In this document: positions 7,753-17,050 of the stretch, piece after piece | Layout: every line of letters begins with the position of its first letter | Numbering within the stretch: position 1 is the stretch's first letter | Assembly (NCBI RefSeq): GCF_000423885.1 | Contig: NZ_AUIV01000023.1 | Location: forward strand, 9,182 to 73,181 | Direction: 5' to 3' | DNA: 64,000 nt | Source: Thermomonas fusca DSM 15424 | GTDB lineage: Bacteria; Pseudomonadota; Gammaproteobacteria; Xanthomonadales; Xanthomonadaceae | Translations under genes and position numbers: made by a program | Notes under the pieces: model-generated | The model's database searches: none | What the model saw: only the letters and a program-made list of their open reading frames with translations | What the model was told of the DNA's origin: nothing

Positions 7753-10700
7753 ATGGGCGGCTTCAACCTGTCGGAATGGGCGCTGCGCAACCGCGCGCTG
7801 GTGCTGTTCCTGATGATCGTGCTGGGCCTGGTCGGGGCCTGGTCGTACCGCCAGCTGGGCCAGTCGGAGGACCCGCCGTTCACCTTCAAGGCGATGGTGG
7901 TGCGCACGCTGTGGCCGGGCGCCACCGCCGAGCAGGTGGCGAAACAGGTCACCGAGCGGGTCGAGAAGGCGGTGATGGGCACCGGCAAGTACGAGTTCGT
8001 GCGTTCGTACTCGCGGCCGGGCGAATCGCAGGTCATTGTGATGGCGCGCGACTCGATGAAGTCGAAGGACGTGCCCGAGCTCTGGTACCAGGTGCGCAAG
8101 AAGGTCGGCGACATCCGCGCCACCCTGCCGGCCGAGGCGATCGGCCCGTTCTTCAACGACGAGTTCGGCGACACCTTCGGCAACATCTACGCGCTCACCG
8201 CGCCGGGCTTCGACTATGCGCTGATGAAGGACTACGCCGACCGCATCCAGCTGGAGCTGCAGCGGGTGCCGGACGTCGGCAAGGTCGAGCTGGTCGGGCT
8301 GCAGGACGAGAAGATCTGGATCGAGCTGTCCAACACCAAGCTGGCCACGCTGGGGATTCCCCTGTCCGCGGTGAAGCAGGCGCTGGACGAGCAGAACGCG
8401 ATGGCCCAGGCCGGCTTCTTCGAGACCGGCAGCGACCGCATCCGCCTGCGCGTGGACGGACAGTTCGATTCGGTGGAACAGATCCGCGCGTTCCCGATCC
8501 GCGCCGGCGACCGCACCCTGCGGCTGGGCGACATCGCCAGCGTCAAGCGCGGCTTCGCCGATCCGGCGGCGCCGAAGATGCGCTTCATGGGCCAGGACGC
8601 GCTGGGCATCGCGGTGGCGATGCGCGGGGGTGGCGACATCATCCGCCTGGGGAAGACGCTGGAGGCCGAGTTCCAGCGCCTGCAGAAGACCCTGCCGGTG
8701 GGCATGCGGCTGGGCAAGGTGTCCGACCAGCCGCAGAGCGTGCACGAGGCGATCGGCGAGTTCGTGCGCGTGCTGGCCGAGGCGGTCGCCATCGTGCTGC
8801 TGGTCAGCTTCTTCTCGCTGGGCCTGCGCACCGGCATGGTGGTGGCGGTCAGCATCCCGCTGGTGCTGGCGATGACCTTCGCCGCCATGCACGTGTTCGG
8901 CATCGGCCTGCACAAGATCTCGCTGGGCGCGCTGGTGCTGGCGCTGGGCCTGCTGGTGGACGACGCGATCATCGCGGTGGAGATGATGGCCATCAAAATG
9001 GAGCAGGGCTACTCGCGGCTGAAGGCGGCGAGCTTCGCTTGGGAATCGACGGCGTTCCCGATGCTGACCGGCACGCTGGTGACCGCGGCCGGCTTCCTGC
9101 CGATCGCCACCGCGGCGTCGAGTACCGGCGAATACACCCGCTCACTGTTCCAGGTGGTGGCGATCGCGCTGTGCGTGTCGTGGGTGGCGGCGGTGCTGTT
9201 CATCCCGTGGCTGGGCGACAAGATGCTGCCGGACCTGCACGATGCGCACCTGCGTCCGACCTTGATGCAGCGCCTGCGCCAGCGTTTCGGCGGCGCGCCA
9301 TTCGAGCCTGCCGCCGCACACGCGCACGATCCCTACGACAGCGCTTTCTACCGTCGCCTGCGTGGCTGGCTGGACTTCTGCCTGCGCCACCGCTGGCTGG
9401 TGATCGGCGCCACCGTGGCCGCGTTCGTGGCCTCGATCGCGCTGTTCCGCTTCGTCCCGCAGCAGTTCTTCCCGGACTCGGTGCGACCGGAGCTGATGGT
9501 GGACCTGGAGCTGGCCGAAGGCAGCTCGCTGCGCGCCACCGATGCGCAGGCGCGCAAGCTGGAGGCGCTGCTGAAATCGCGCGAAGGCATCGAGAACTAC
9601 GTCGCCTACGTCGGCACCGGTTCGCCGCGCTTCTACCTGCCGCTGGATCAGCAGCTGCCGGCCGCCAACTTCAGCCAGTTCGTGGTGCTGGCCAAGGATC
9701 TGCAGGCGCGCGAAGCCACCCGCAGCTGGCTGATCGATGAGGTCGCGCCGCAGTTCCCCGAACTGCAGCTGCGCGTCACCCGGCTGGAGAACGGGCCGCC
9801 GGTGGGTTACCCGGTGCAGTTCCGCGTCTCCGGCGAGGACATTGGCCAGGTCCAGGCCATCGCCCGCCAGGTGGCCGGCAAGGTGCGCGCGGATCCCGAC
9901 GTGGCCAACGTCAATCTCGACTGGGGTGAACCCAGCAAGGTGGTGCGGCTGCGCATCGACCAGGACCGCGCCCGCGCGCTGGGCGTGAGCAGCGCGCAGC
10001 TGGCGCATTTCCTGTCCGGTTCGCTGTCGGGGCTGTCGGTCAGCACCTACCGCGAGGACAACGAGCTGATCGAGATCCTGCTGCGCGGCACCCGCGACGA
10101 GCGCGCGCGGCCCGACCTGCTGGGCAGCCTCGCCGTGCCCACGCCCGGCGGCAGCGTGCCGCTGGCGCAGATCGCCACGCTGGAGTACGGCTTCGAGGAC
10201 GGCATCATCTGGCATCGCAACCGCCTGCCCACGGTGACCGTGCGCGCCGACATCCGCACCGACGCGCTGACCCCGCCGACGGTGGTGGCGCGGATCCTGC
10301 CGACGCTGGCGGATGTCCGTGCGTCGTTGCCGGAGGGTTACCTGCTGGAAACCGGGGGTACGGTGGAGGATTCCGCCCGTGGGCAGAACTCGATCAAGGC
10401 CGGCATGCCGCTGTTCCTGCTGGTGGTGACCGCGCTGCTGATGCTGCAGTTGCGCAGCTTCCCGCGCACTGCGCTGGTGCTGCTGACCGCGCCGCTGGGG
10501 CTGATCGGCGTGGTGCTGGCGTTGCTGCTGTTCCGGGTGCCGTTCGGCTTCGTGGCGATGCTCGGCACGATCGCGCTGGCCGGCATGATCATGCGCAATT
10601 CGGTGATCCTGGTGGACCAGATCCAGCAGGACATCGATGCCGGCCACGACCGCTGGCACGCGGTCATCGATGCCACCGTGCGCCGCTTCCGGCCCATCGT

Positions 10701-10878
10701 GCTGACCGCATTGGCGGCGATCCTGGCGATGATCCCGCTGTCGCGCAGCGCCTTCTACGGTTCGATGGCGGTGGCGATCATGGGCGGGCTGACCGTGGCC
10801 ACCCTGCTGACCCTGTTCTTCCTGCCGGCGCTGTACGCGGCCTGGTTCAAGGTACGCAGGGACGAAGCCGGCGCCTGA
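7753..10878 (+). CDS. RND family efflux permease
   Basis: 1041 residues, full length for an RND pump. Twelve membrane segments are expected in the usual 1+5 / 1+5 arrangement, with large periplasmic loops after the first and seventh. The proton-relay pair in TM4 is present: LLVDDAIIAVE with D403 and D404. The end motif GxxxR..RPIxxT is seen as VRRFRPIVLTAL. The sequence belongs to the drug (HAE1-like) branch rather than the heavy metal branch, to which the czcA-like pump at 60378 belongs. Its neighbours are the adaptor (same operon) and the TetR repressor. No outer membrane factor gene is in the operon; the nearby tolC product is the obvious candidate. The drug range is unknown. Confidence 0.93.
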   Translation: MGGFNLSEWALRNRALVLFLMIVLGLVGAWSYRQLGQSEDPPFTFKAMVVRTLWPGATAEQVAKQVTERVEKAVMGTGKYEFVRSYSRPGESQVIVMARDSMKSKDVPELWYQVRKKVGDIRATLPAEAIGPFFNDEFGDTFGNIYALTAPGFDYALMKDYADRIQLELQRVPDVGKVELVGLQDEKIWIELSNTKLATLGIPLSAVKQALDEQNAMAQAGFFETGSDRIRLRVDGQFDSVEQIRAFPIRAGDRTLRLGDIASVKRGFADPAAPKMRFMGQDALGIAVAMRGGGDIIRLGKTLEAEFQRLQKTLPVGMRLGKVSDQPQSVHEAIGEFVRVLAEAVAIVLLVSFFSLGLRTGMVVAVSIPLVLAMTFAAMHVFGIGLHKISLGALVLALGLLVDDAIIAVEMMAIKMEQGYSRLKAASFAWESTAFPMLTGTLVTAAGFLPIATAASSTGEYTRSLFQVVAIALCVSWVAAVLFIPWLGDKMLPDLHDAHLRPTLMQRLRQRFGGAPFEPAAAHAHDPYDSAFYRRLRGWLDFCLRHRWLVIGATVAAFVASIALFRFVPQQFFPDSVRPELMVDLELAEGSSLRATDAQARKLEALLKSREGIENYVAYVGTGSPRFYLPLDQQLPAANFSQFVVLAKDLQAREATRSWLIDEVAPQFPELQLRVTRLENGPPVGYPVQFRVSGEDIGQVQAIARQVAGKVRADPDVANVNLDWGEPSKVVRLRIDQDRARALGVSSAQLAHFLSGSLSGLSVSTYREDNELIEILLRGTRDERARPDLLGSLAVPTPGGSVPLAQIATLEYGFEDGIIWHRNRLPTVTVRADIRTDALTPPTVVARILPTLADVRASLPEGYLLETGGTVEDSARGQNSIKAGMPLFLLVVTALLMLQLRSFPRTALVLLTAPLGLIGVVLALLLFRVPFGFVAMLGTIALAGMIMRNSVILVDQIQQDIDAGHDRWHAVIDATVRRFRPIVLTALAAILAMIPLSRSAFYGSMAVAIMGGLTVATLLTLFFLPALYAAWFKVRRDEAGA

Positions 10879-10882
10879 CGCG

Positions 10883-10939
10883 CGCTGCCGAGGCAGCGGC
10901 GCGATGCTAGATTGGCGGTGGGCAGGCGCAAGCCTGCCC
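10883..10939. terminator. Two hairpins after the RND pump gene
   Basis: Four bases after the stop codon is a 7-bp stem CGCTGCC/GGCAGCG (10883-10898) with a 2-nt turn, and then an 8-bp stem GGGCAGGC-gcaa-GCCTGCCC (10920-10939). Neither is followed by a T tract. They may stabilise or terminate the efflux mRNA ahead of the diguanylate cyclase gene, whose start is 58 bp further. Confidence 0.4.
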
Positions 10940-10996
10940 GCGCAGTATCAGGGGGCGGTCTTGCACAGCGGAAATACCGGAATCGACGGCGGCAAC

Positions 10997-13900
10997 ATGC
11001 TGCGCCTGCGCAGGCACTGGCTGCTGCTGGCGCTGCTGTGGCTGTTGGCCGTGCCGGTGGCCTGGGCGGCGCCGGCCACGCGCCATTACACGCTCAGCGG
11101 CTGGACCATGGAGGACGGCCTGCCGCATCCGCTGGTGCACGTGGTGGCGCAGGACCGCGACGGCTTCCTGTGGGCCGGCACCTGGGAAGGCGTGGTGCGC
11201 TTCAATGGGCGCGGCTTCAGCCTGTTCGATCGCCAGAACGTGCGCGGCATGGAGCTTGCCGGCGTCTACAGCATCCTGCCCGAAGCCGATGGCGGCGTGC
11301 TGTTCGGCACTGCCCGCAACGGCATTGTCCGCTATTACCAGGGCGACTGGCAGCGCGTGGGTGGCGAAGCCGCGCGCATGCTGGCGGCGTCGGCCCTGTG
11401 GCGCGGACGCGACGGCGCGCTGTGGTTCGCATCCGGCAGGCGACTGCTGCGGCTGGACGGCCATGGCCTGCAGGACGCCGGCAGGATGGCGGGCCTGCCG
11501 GCCGGCGAAGTGCTTGCGCTGGCGGAAGACAAGGACGGTGCGCTGCTGGTGGCGGGCGAAGCCGGGCTGCATCGCATCACGCAGGGCCGCGCACAGCGCT
11601 GGGGCGCGGACTGGGTGGCGCCCGGCGCGGCAACCGCACTGCTCGCCGATGGCCGTGGCGGCTGGCTGGCCGCGCATGATGGCGGCGTGCGCTGGCGGCA
11701 TGCCGATGGCCGCATCGAACGCATCGATGTGGGCCGGCGGGTCAGCGCGATGGTGCTGGACGAACGCGGTGTGCTGTGGATGAACCTGTCCGACGGCCAG
11801 CTGCTGCGCCGCGACGCCGACGGCAGCCAGTCGCCGATGGGGATTCCCGGCACGGTCAACAAGGCATTGCTGCTCGACCGTGAGGGGCTGGTCTGGGTGG
11901 GCAGCAGCGATGGCCTGTACCGGGTCGCCGATGGCCAGGCCAGCGGCCTGACCCGGCGGGATGGGCTGGCCAGCGATTACGTCCGCAGCGTGCTGCAGGA
12001 TGAGCAGGGTGCCTACTGGATCGGCCATGCCGATGGCCTGTCGCGCTGGTCGCAAGGGCGGATGCAGACCATCCGGCTGGGCGAGGGCGCCGGGGCGCAT
12101 GACACCTCGGTGCTGTCGCTGGCCCAGCGCGATGGCAAGCTGTGGGTGGGCACCTACGACCTCGGCGTGCTGCAGCTGGATGCGCAGGGGCGGGTGCTGC
12201 AGCGCCTGCGTCTGGGTAGCGGCACCCAGCCGGTGGTCCGCGCACTGCTGCCGGAACCCGACGGCAGCCTCTGGATCGGCGGCAACCACGGGCTGGTCCA
12301 CTGGCGCGACGGCCGGGCGCATCCCTATCTGGGTGGCGCGGGCCAGCCGGACCTCGTCGTGCAGGCGCTGTACCGTGACCCAAACGGCCCACTCTGGATC
12401 GGTACCAACAACGGTATGGCCATGCTCGATGCAGGCGGCCGGTTGCGCCGCTGGGAGCCGGAGCACGACGTGCCCGCGCAGTACTTCTTCGACTTCCTGC
12501 GCGATGGCCGCGGCGATTTGTGGATCGCCAGCGACCGCGGTCTGCTGCGCATGCGCGATGGCCGCTTCACGGTCTACGACCATGCGCGCGGATTGCCGCG
12601 CGACAAGCTGTTCCGGATCATCGATGACGGCGTGGGCAGCCTGTGGCTGTCCAGTAACACGGGCGTGTTCCGGGTAGCGCGGCGCGAGCTGGATGAAATC
12701 GATGCCGGCACCCGCACCCAGCTGGCCGTGCACGTGCTGGACCGCAGCGACGGCATGCCCGGCAGCCAGAGCAATGGCGCCAGCCAGCCCGCCGGCTGGT
12801 TGACGCGGGAGGGCCGGCTGCTGTTCCCCACCTCGGCCGGGCTGGCGGTGATCGAGCCGCGCGCGGTGGTGACCGGACGCGTCGGCGCGCCGCCGGTGGC
12901 ATTCGAGCGGATCATCGTGGACGGGCAGGCGCAGCCGCTGCGGCCGCTGCTCACCCTGCAGCCACGCGCCAACCGGCTGGCAATCGGCTATGCCGGGATG
13001 AGTTTCCGCGCGCTCGACAAACTGCGTTACCGCTATCGCCTGCACGGCTATGACCAGGATTGGGTGAGCGCGAGCGCCGACAGCGAGGCTGTGTATACCC
13101 GGCTGCCGCCGGGCAGCTACCAGCTGGAAGTGCAGGCGATGGCGATGCCGGTGGATTGGTCCCGCAGCGAACGCATCGGCAGCGCGCGCATGGACATCAC
13201 CGTGGTGCCCGCGCTGTGGCAGCGGCCGTGGGTGCGCGCACTGCTGGCGCTGGGAGTGGTGGCCGTGGTCGCGCTGCTGGGCTGGTGGCGCACCGCCAGT
13301 CTGCGCCGGCGCCAGCGGCAGCTGAACCGGGTGATCGCCGAGCGCACCGAGGAACTCAGCGAGAAGAACCGCCAGCTGGAGGTAGCCGGCTATCGGCTGC
13401 AGCACTTGGCCACCCATGACGGCTTGACCGGGCTGCCCAATCGCCGCGCCGGCGACGCCCAGCTGGTCGGCGCGGTGGCACAGGCACGGGCAGAAGCCAG
13501 GCCGCTCAGCGTCGCCCTGATCGACATCGACCACTTCAAACAGATCAACGACCGGTATGGCCATGCAGCAGGTGATGCGGTGCTGCAGGCGGTCGGTGGC
13601 GTGCTGGCGGAATTCGTCGCGGAGTGGGGCCTGTTCGCGGCGCGCTACGGGGGCGAGGAATTCATGGTCTGCATGGAAGAGCTGCCGCTGGCGGACGGCG
13701 CGGCGCGGATGCGCGAGCTGCTGGCGCGCATCCGCGCGCTGCCGGTGGCAACCGAGGAGGGCGGCGAGCTGCACTGCACGTTCAGCGCCGGCGTGGCCGA
13801 ACTGGTGCCCGGGCAGACGCCGCACGCCCTGCTGGCACTGGCCGATGACCGTTTGCGGGAGGCCAAGCAGCAGGGCCGCAACCGCGTCGTCGCCGGCTAG
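10997..13900 (+). CDS. Sensor diguanylate cyclase with two-component-type beta-propeller
   Basis: 967 residues from the ATG at 10997 (MLRLRRHWLLLALLW starts a signal peptide ending near AWA-AP). Domains in order: a periplasmic series of reg_prop repeats (about 30-640) recognisable by recurring DGxLWxGT/S blocks, a Y_Y_Y domain (about 670-740, with the YRYRLHGYDQDW core), one membrane helix (about 748-768), a short coiled coil, and a GGDEF domain. The GGDEF domain has LIDIDHFKQINDRYGH and the active-site loop GGEEF at 885-889, so it should make c-di-GMP from two GTP. The sensed signal is unknown; propeller sensors of this kind often follow polysaccharide or nutrient cues. The gene ends 4 bp inside the convergent lysR gene. 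Confidence 0.9.
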   Translation: MLRLRRHWLLLALLWLLAVPVAWAAPATRHYTLSGWTMEDGLPHPLVHVVAQDRDGFLWAGTWEGVVRFNGRGFSLFDRQNVRGMELAGVYSILPEADGGVLFGTARNGIVRYYQGDWQRVGGEAARMLAASALWRGRDGALWFASGRRLLRLDGHGLQDAGRMAGLPAGEVLALAEDKDGALLVAGEAGLHRITQGRAQRWGADWVAPGAATALLADGRGGWLAAHDGGVRWRHADGRIERIDVGRRVSAMVLDERGVLWMNLSDGQLLRRDADGSQSPMGIPGTVNKALLLDREGLVWVGSSDGLYRVADGQASGLTRRDGLASDYVRSVLQDEQGAYWIGHADGLSRWSQGRMQTIRLGEGAGAHDTSVLSLAQRDGKLWVGTYDLGVLQLDAQGRVLQRLRLGSGTQPVVRALLPEPDGSLWIGGNHGLVHWRDGRAHPYLGGAGQPDLVVQALYRDPNGPLWIGTNNGMAMLDAGGRLRRWEPEHDVPAQYFFDFLRDGRGDLWIASDRGLLRMRDGRFTVYDHARGLPRDKLFRIIDDGVGSLWLSSNTGVFRVARRELDEIDAGTRTQLAVHVLDRSDGMPGSQSNGASQPAGWLTREGRLLFPTSAGLAVIEPRAVVTGRVGAPPVAFERIIVDGQAQPLRPLLTLQPRANRLAIGYAGMSFRALDKLRYRYRLHGYDQDWVSASADSEAVYTRLPPGSYQLEVQAMAMPVDWSRSERIGSARMDITVVPALWQRPWVRALLALGVVAVVALLGWWRTASLRRRQRQLNRVIAERTEELSEKNRQLEVAGYRLQHLATHDGLTGLPNRRAGDAQLVGAVAQARAEARPLSVALIDIDHFKQINDRYGHAAGDAVLQAVGGVLAEFVAEWGLFAARYGGEEFMVCMEELPLADGAARMRELLARIRALPVATEEGGELHCTFSAGVAELVPGQTPHALLALADDRLREAKQQGRNRVVAG

Positions 13901-14781
13901 GACTTCGCCGCCCGTCCGGCGCCGGCATCCAGCAGGGAGATGAACGCCTGCGCCGCGCGCGACGGCGTGCGCCCGGCGTGGGTGACGCAGCCCAGCTGGC
14001 GCGACAGCTGCACGCCGCCGACCGGCAGGACGCGCAGGCTGCGGTCCAGCATGGTCCGCGGCAGCACGCCCCAGGCCAGCCCCACCGAGGCGAGCATCTT
14101 CAGCGTCTCCATGTAGTTGCTGGTCATCCGCAGCCGCAGCGGCAGGCCGCGGCGGGCGAAGGCGTCGGCGACGATGCGATGGGTGAAGGTATGCGGTTCC
14201 GGCAGCACCGCCGGATGCGCCGACAGCTCGGCCAGCGTGGGGCGCGCCCGCTGCGCCAGCGGATGACCGGGTGCGGCCACGAAGCACAGCGGGTCGTCCC
14301 ACAGCGCCGCTGCCCGCAGCGGCGGCGTGGCCGGCCCGAGGGTGGTCAGCGCCAGTTCGATCCGGCCCTGCAGCACCTCGTTCCAGGCCTGCTCGGAATC
14401 CAGGAAACGGATGTCCAGCTCCACCTGCGGATACCTGGCCACGAACCGGCGCAGCAGCGGTGGCAGCCGATGCAAGCCGATGTGGTGGCTGGTGGCGAAA
14501 CGCAGCACGCCGCCGATGCCTTCGCCCACCTCGCGCAGCGCCTGCCGCGCGTCGCCGGCGTCGTCCAGCAGCCGCCGCGCGCGCGGCAGCAGGGTGCGCC
14601 CGGCCTCGGTCAGCACCACCTGCCGCCCCAGGCGGTCGAACAGGCGCGCCTGCAGCGACGTTTCCAGCTGGGCGATGCGCTTGCTCACCGCCGGCTGGGT
14701 GAGGTGCAGCTGGTCGGCCGCGCTGGAAAAACCGCCGTGCTCGGCCACGGCGACGAAGGCGGCGAGATTGGCGAGATCCAT
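13897..14781 (-). CDS. LysR family regulator, likely controller of leuCD
   Basis: 294 residues from the ATG at 14781 (MDLANLAAFVAVAEHGGF); a second in-frame ATG two codons upstream is possible, and AGGA is 8 nt before 14781. The N-terminal winged helix (SSAADQLHLTQPAVSKRIAQ, about residues 20-40) and the substrate-binding domain are those of LTTRs. It is divergent from leuC across a short region with two dyads, the classic LysR arrangement for regulation of the facing operon. The effector may be an intermediate of leucine synthesis such as isopropylmalate; this is inference from position only. Confidence 0.88.
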   Translation of the reverse strand: MDLANLAAFVAVAEHGGFSSAADQLHLTQPAVSKRIAQLETSLQARLFDRLGRQVVLTEAGRTLLPRARRLLDDAGDARQALREVGEGIGGVLRFATSHHIGLHRLPPLLRRFVARYPQVELDIRFLDSEQAWNEVLQGRIELALTTLGPATPPLRAAALWDDPLCFVAAPGHPLAQRARPTLAELSAHPAVLPEPHTFTHRIVADAFARRGLPLRLRMTSNYMETLKMLASVGLAWGVLPRTMLDRSLRVLPVGGVQLSRQLGCVTHAGRTPSRAAQAFISLLDAGAGRAAKS

Positions 14782-14785
14782 TTGC

Positions 14786-14822
14786 ATTCCTAATGGGAAT
14801 CGAATGGATGAAAAATATCCAT
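14786..14822. promoter_or_regulatory. Two inverted repeats between lysR and leuC
   Basis: ATTCC-TAATG-GGAAT at 14786-14800 is a perfect 5-bp-arm dyad lying over the lysR ribosome binding region. AATGGAT-N7-ATCCATT at 14803-14823 is a second dyad with 7-bp arms (8 of 9 if extended outward) and an A-rich centre. Together they look like recognition and activation sites for the divergent LysR protein, one positioned for autorepression and one for leuC control. The leuC start lies 57 bp further. Confidence 0.5.
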
Positions 14823-14879
14823 TTGAGTCATGGAAGGAAAGCCGGCAGTCTGGCCATAGATACGCCGCGAGACGCGCCA

Positions 14880-16301
14880 ATGCCCGGCAAGACCCTGTAC
14901 GACAAGCTGTGGGAGATGCACGAGGTCAGCCGCCGCGACGACGGCTCCTCGCTGCTCTACATCGACCGCCACATCCTGCACGAGGTGACCTCGCCGCAGG
15001 CGTTCGAAGGGCTGCGGCTGGCCGGGCGGAAACCTTGGCGGGTGGATGCCAACCTCGCCACGCCCGACCACAACGTGTCGACCACCAAGGCCGAGCGCGT
15101 CGGCGGATTGGCCGCCATCGCCGACGAAATCTCGCGCACGCAGGTGCGCACGCTGGGCGAGAACTGCGCGGACTTCGGCATCCTCGAGTTCCCGATGAAC
15201 GACCCGCGCCAGGGCATCGTCCATGTGGTCGGCCCGGAGCAGGGAGCAACCCTGCCGGGCATGACCGTGGTCTGCGGCGATTCGCACACCTCCACTCACG
15301 GTGCATTCGGCGCGCTGGCACACGGCATCGGCACCTCGGAGGTCGAGCACGTGCTAGCCACCCAGTGCCTGGTGGCGCAGAAGATGAAGAACATGCGGGT
15401 GACGGTCGATGGCGAGCTGGCGCCGGGCGTGACCGCCAAGGACATGGTGCTGGCGATCATCGGCCGCATCGGCACCGCCGGCGGCAACGGCCATGCGCTG
15501 GAGTTCGCCGGCAGCGCGATCCGCGCGCTGTCGATGGAAGGCCGCATGACCGTCTGCAACATGGCCATCGAGGCCGGTGCGCGGGTCGGCATGGTGGCGG
15601 TGGACGAGGCCACCATCGCCTACGTGCGCGGCCGACCGTTCGCGCCGCAGGGCGAAACGTTCGAACAGGCGGCGGCGCTGTGGCGCACGCTGGTATCGGA
15701 TGCCGATGCGGTGTTCGACCGGGACGTGCTGCTGCGCGCCGAAGACATCCGCCCGCAGGTCAGCTGGGGCACCTCGCCGGAGATGGTGCTGCCGGTCGAC
15801 GCGCAGGTGCCCGATCCGGCGCGCGAAGCGGACCCGGTGAGGCGCGATTCGATCGAGCGCGCGCTGAAGTACATGGGCCTGCGCGCCAACCAGCCGATCA
15901 CCGACATTCGCCTGGATCGCGTGTTCATCGGTTCCTGCACCAATGCGCGGATCGAGGACCTGCGCGCCGCCGCCGCGGTGGTGCGCGGCCGCCGGGTGGC
16001 GGCGACGGTGAAGCAGGCGCTGGTGGTACCCGGCTCCGGGCTGGTCAAGGCGCAGGCCGAGCGCGAGGGGCTGGATCGCGTCTTCCTCGATGCGGGCTTC
16101 GAATGGCGCGAGCCCGGCTGCTCGATGTGCCTGGCCATGAACCCGGACCGGCTGGAAAGCGGCGAGCACTGCGCCTCCACCTCCAACCGCAATTTCGAAG
16201 GCCGGCAGGGCGCCGGCGGCCGCACCCACCTGGTCAGCCCGGCGATGGCCGCTGCCGCCGCGATCGCTGGCCACTTCATCGACGTGCGGGAGCTGCAATG
16301 A
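14880..16301 (+). CDS. leuC: 3-isopropylmalate dehydratase large subunit
   Basis: 473 residues from the ATG at 14880 (MPGKTLYDKLWEMHEV), which matches the family N-terminus; the frame is open to 14793, but that would take in the regulatory dyads. LeuC with LeuD isomerises 2-isopropylmalate to 3-isopropylmalate. Aconitase-type features: the substrate loop VCGDSHTSTHGAFG, and the 4Fe-4S ligands in FIGSCTNARIEDL and EPGCSMCLAMN. The stop overlaps the leuD start (ATGA). The gene is under the divergent LysR and is separated from leuA and leuB, which sit in the ilv operon. Confidence 0.97.
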   Translation: MPGKTLYDKLWEMHEVSRRDDGSSLLYIDRHILHEVTSPQAFEGLRLAGRKPWRVDANLATPDHNVSTTKAERVGGLAAIADEISRTQVRTLGENCADFGILEFPMNDPRQGIVHVVGPEQGATLPGMTVVCGDSHTSTHGAFGALAHGIGTSEVEHVLATQCLVAQKMKNMRVTVDGELAPGVTAKDMVLAIIGRIGTAGGNGHALEFAGSAIRALSMEGRMTVCNMAIEAGARVGMVAVDEATIAYVRGRPFAPQGETFEQAAALWRTLVSDADAVFDRDVLLRAEDIRPQVSWGTSPEMVLPVDAQVPDPAREADPVRRDSIERALKYMGLRANQPITDIRLDRVFIGSCTNARIEDLRAAAAVVRGRRVAATVKQALVVPGSGLVKAQAEREGLDRVFLDAGFEWREPGCSMCLAMNPDRLESGEHCASTSNRNFEGRQGAGGRTHLVSPAMAAAAAIAGHFIDVRELQ

Positions 16302-16942
16302 ATCCGTTCACTACACATACGGGACTGGCGGTGCCGCTGGATCGCGCCAATGTCGATACCGACCAGATCATCCCCAAGCAGTTCCTGAAGTCGATCAAAC
16401 GCAGTGGCTTCGGCCCCAACCTGTTCGACGAATGGCGTTACCTCGATGTGGGCCAGCCGGGGCAGGACTGCGCGACGCGTCCGTTGAATCCCGGCTTCGT
16501 GCTCAACCAGCCGCGCTATGCCGGCGCCAGCGTGCTGCTGGCGCGCGCCAATTTCGGCTGCGGCTCCAGCCGCGAGCATGCGCCGTGGGCGCTAGCCGAA
16601 TACGGCATCCGCGCGATCGTCGCGCCCAGCTTCGCCGACATCTTCTTCAACAACAGCGTCAAGAACGGCCTGTTGCCAATCGTGCTGGCGGACGACGAGG
16701 TGGAGGCGCTGTTCGCGCAGTGCGCGGCGACGGAAGGCTATGCGCTGGCCATCGACCTGCAGGCGCAAACGGTGACGCGCCCGGATGGGGCGCAGCACCA
16801 TTTCGAGGTCGACGCCTTCCGCAAGCACTGCCTGCTGCACGGGCTGGACGATATCGGCCTGACCCTGCGGCACGTCGATGCCATCCGCGCGTTCGAAGCG
16901 AAGCACCACGCTGCGCAGCCGTGGGTATTCGCGTCGCCGTAA
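16298..16942 (+). CDS. leuD: 3-isopropylmalate dehydratase small subunit
   Basis: 214 residues; the ATG at 16298 overlaps the leuC stop by 4 nt, indicating translational coupling of the two subunits. DQIIPKQFLKSIKRSGFG and NFGCGSSREHAPWAL are the signature segments of the swivelling small subunit. It completes the dehydratase of the leucine pathway. It is followed by hairpins at 16951-17036 and then by the convergent leuB end. Confidence 0.97.
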   Translation: MNPFTTHTGLAVPLDRANVDTDQIIPKQFLKSIKRSGFGPNLFDEWRYLDVGQPGQDCATRPLNPGFVLNQPRYAGASVLLARANFGCGSSREHAPWALAEYGIRAIVAPSFADIFFNNSVKNGLLPIVLADDEVEALFAQCAATEGYALAIDLQAQTVTRPDGAQHHFEVDAFRKHCLLHGLDDIGLTLRHVDAIRAFEAKHHAAQPWVFASP

Positions 16943-16950
16943 TCGTGCGA

Positions 16951-17036
16951 AGTGGGGCAATGCCCCGCTCTGCAAGTGCTGTGTTCGATGTTCCGCCCGA
17001 CGTGTAGAGCCGGGCACTGCCGGGCATTGCCCGGCT
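16951..17036. terminator. Two hairpins between leuD and leuB
   Basis: AGTGGGGC-aat-GCCCCGCT (16951-16969) and AGCCGGGCA-N11-TGCCCGGCT (17008-17036) lie between the convergent leuD and leuB ends. Neither has a T tract. The first shares its core with the hairpin after waaA at 3621, so it may be a dispersed repeat used as a terminator. Confidence 0.45.
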
Positions 17037-17050
17037 TGCGCCGCAGTCTG

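Noticed and set aside
5938..8913. A 991-codon open frame on the minus strand across the efflux genes.
   Set aside because: Only the last 214 codons (5938-6582) code for the TetR protein; the rest is antisense to the adaptor and RND pump genes and has the His/Gln/Arg-rich composition that GC-rich antisense frames show.
10940..10996. A c-di-GMP riboswitch before the diguanylate cyclase gene.
   Set aside because: The conserved GEMM core elements are not found in the short leader.
10907..14302. A 1131-codon minus-strand frame opposite the diguanylate cyclase.
   Set aside because: Shadow frame of a GC-rich gene; the composition is His/Gln/Ala/Arg-rich and there is no domain.
14793..14880. A longer LeuC starting at 14793.
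   Set aside because: The extension has no similarity to LeuC N-termini and would place coding sequence over both regulatory dyads.
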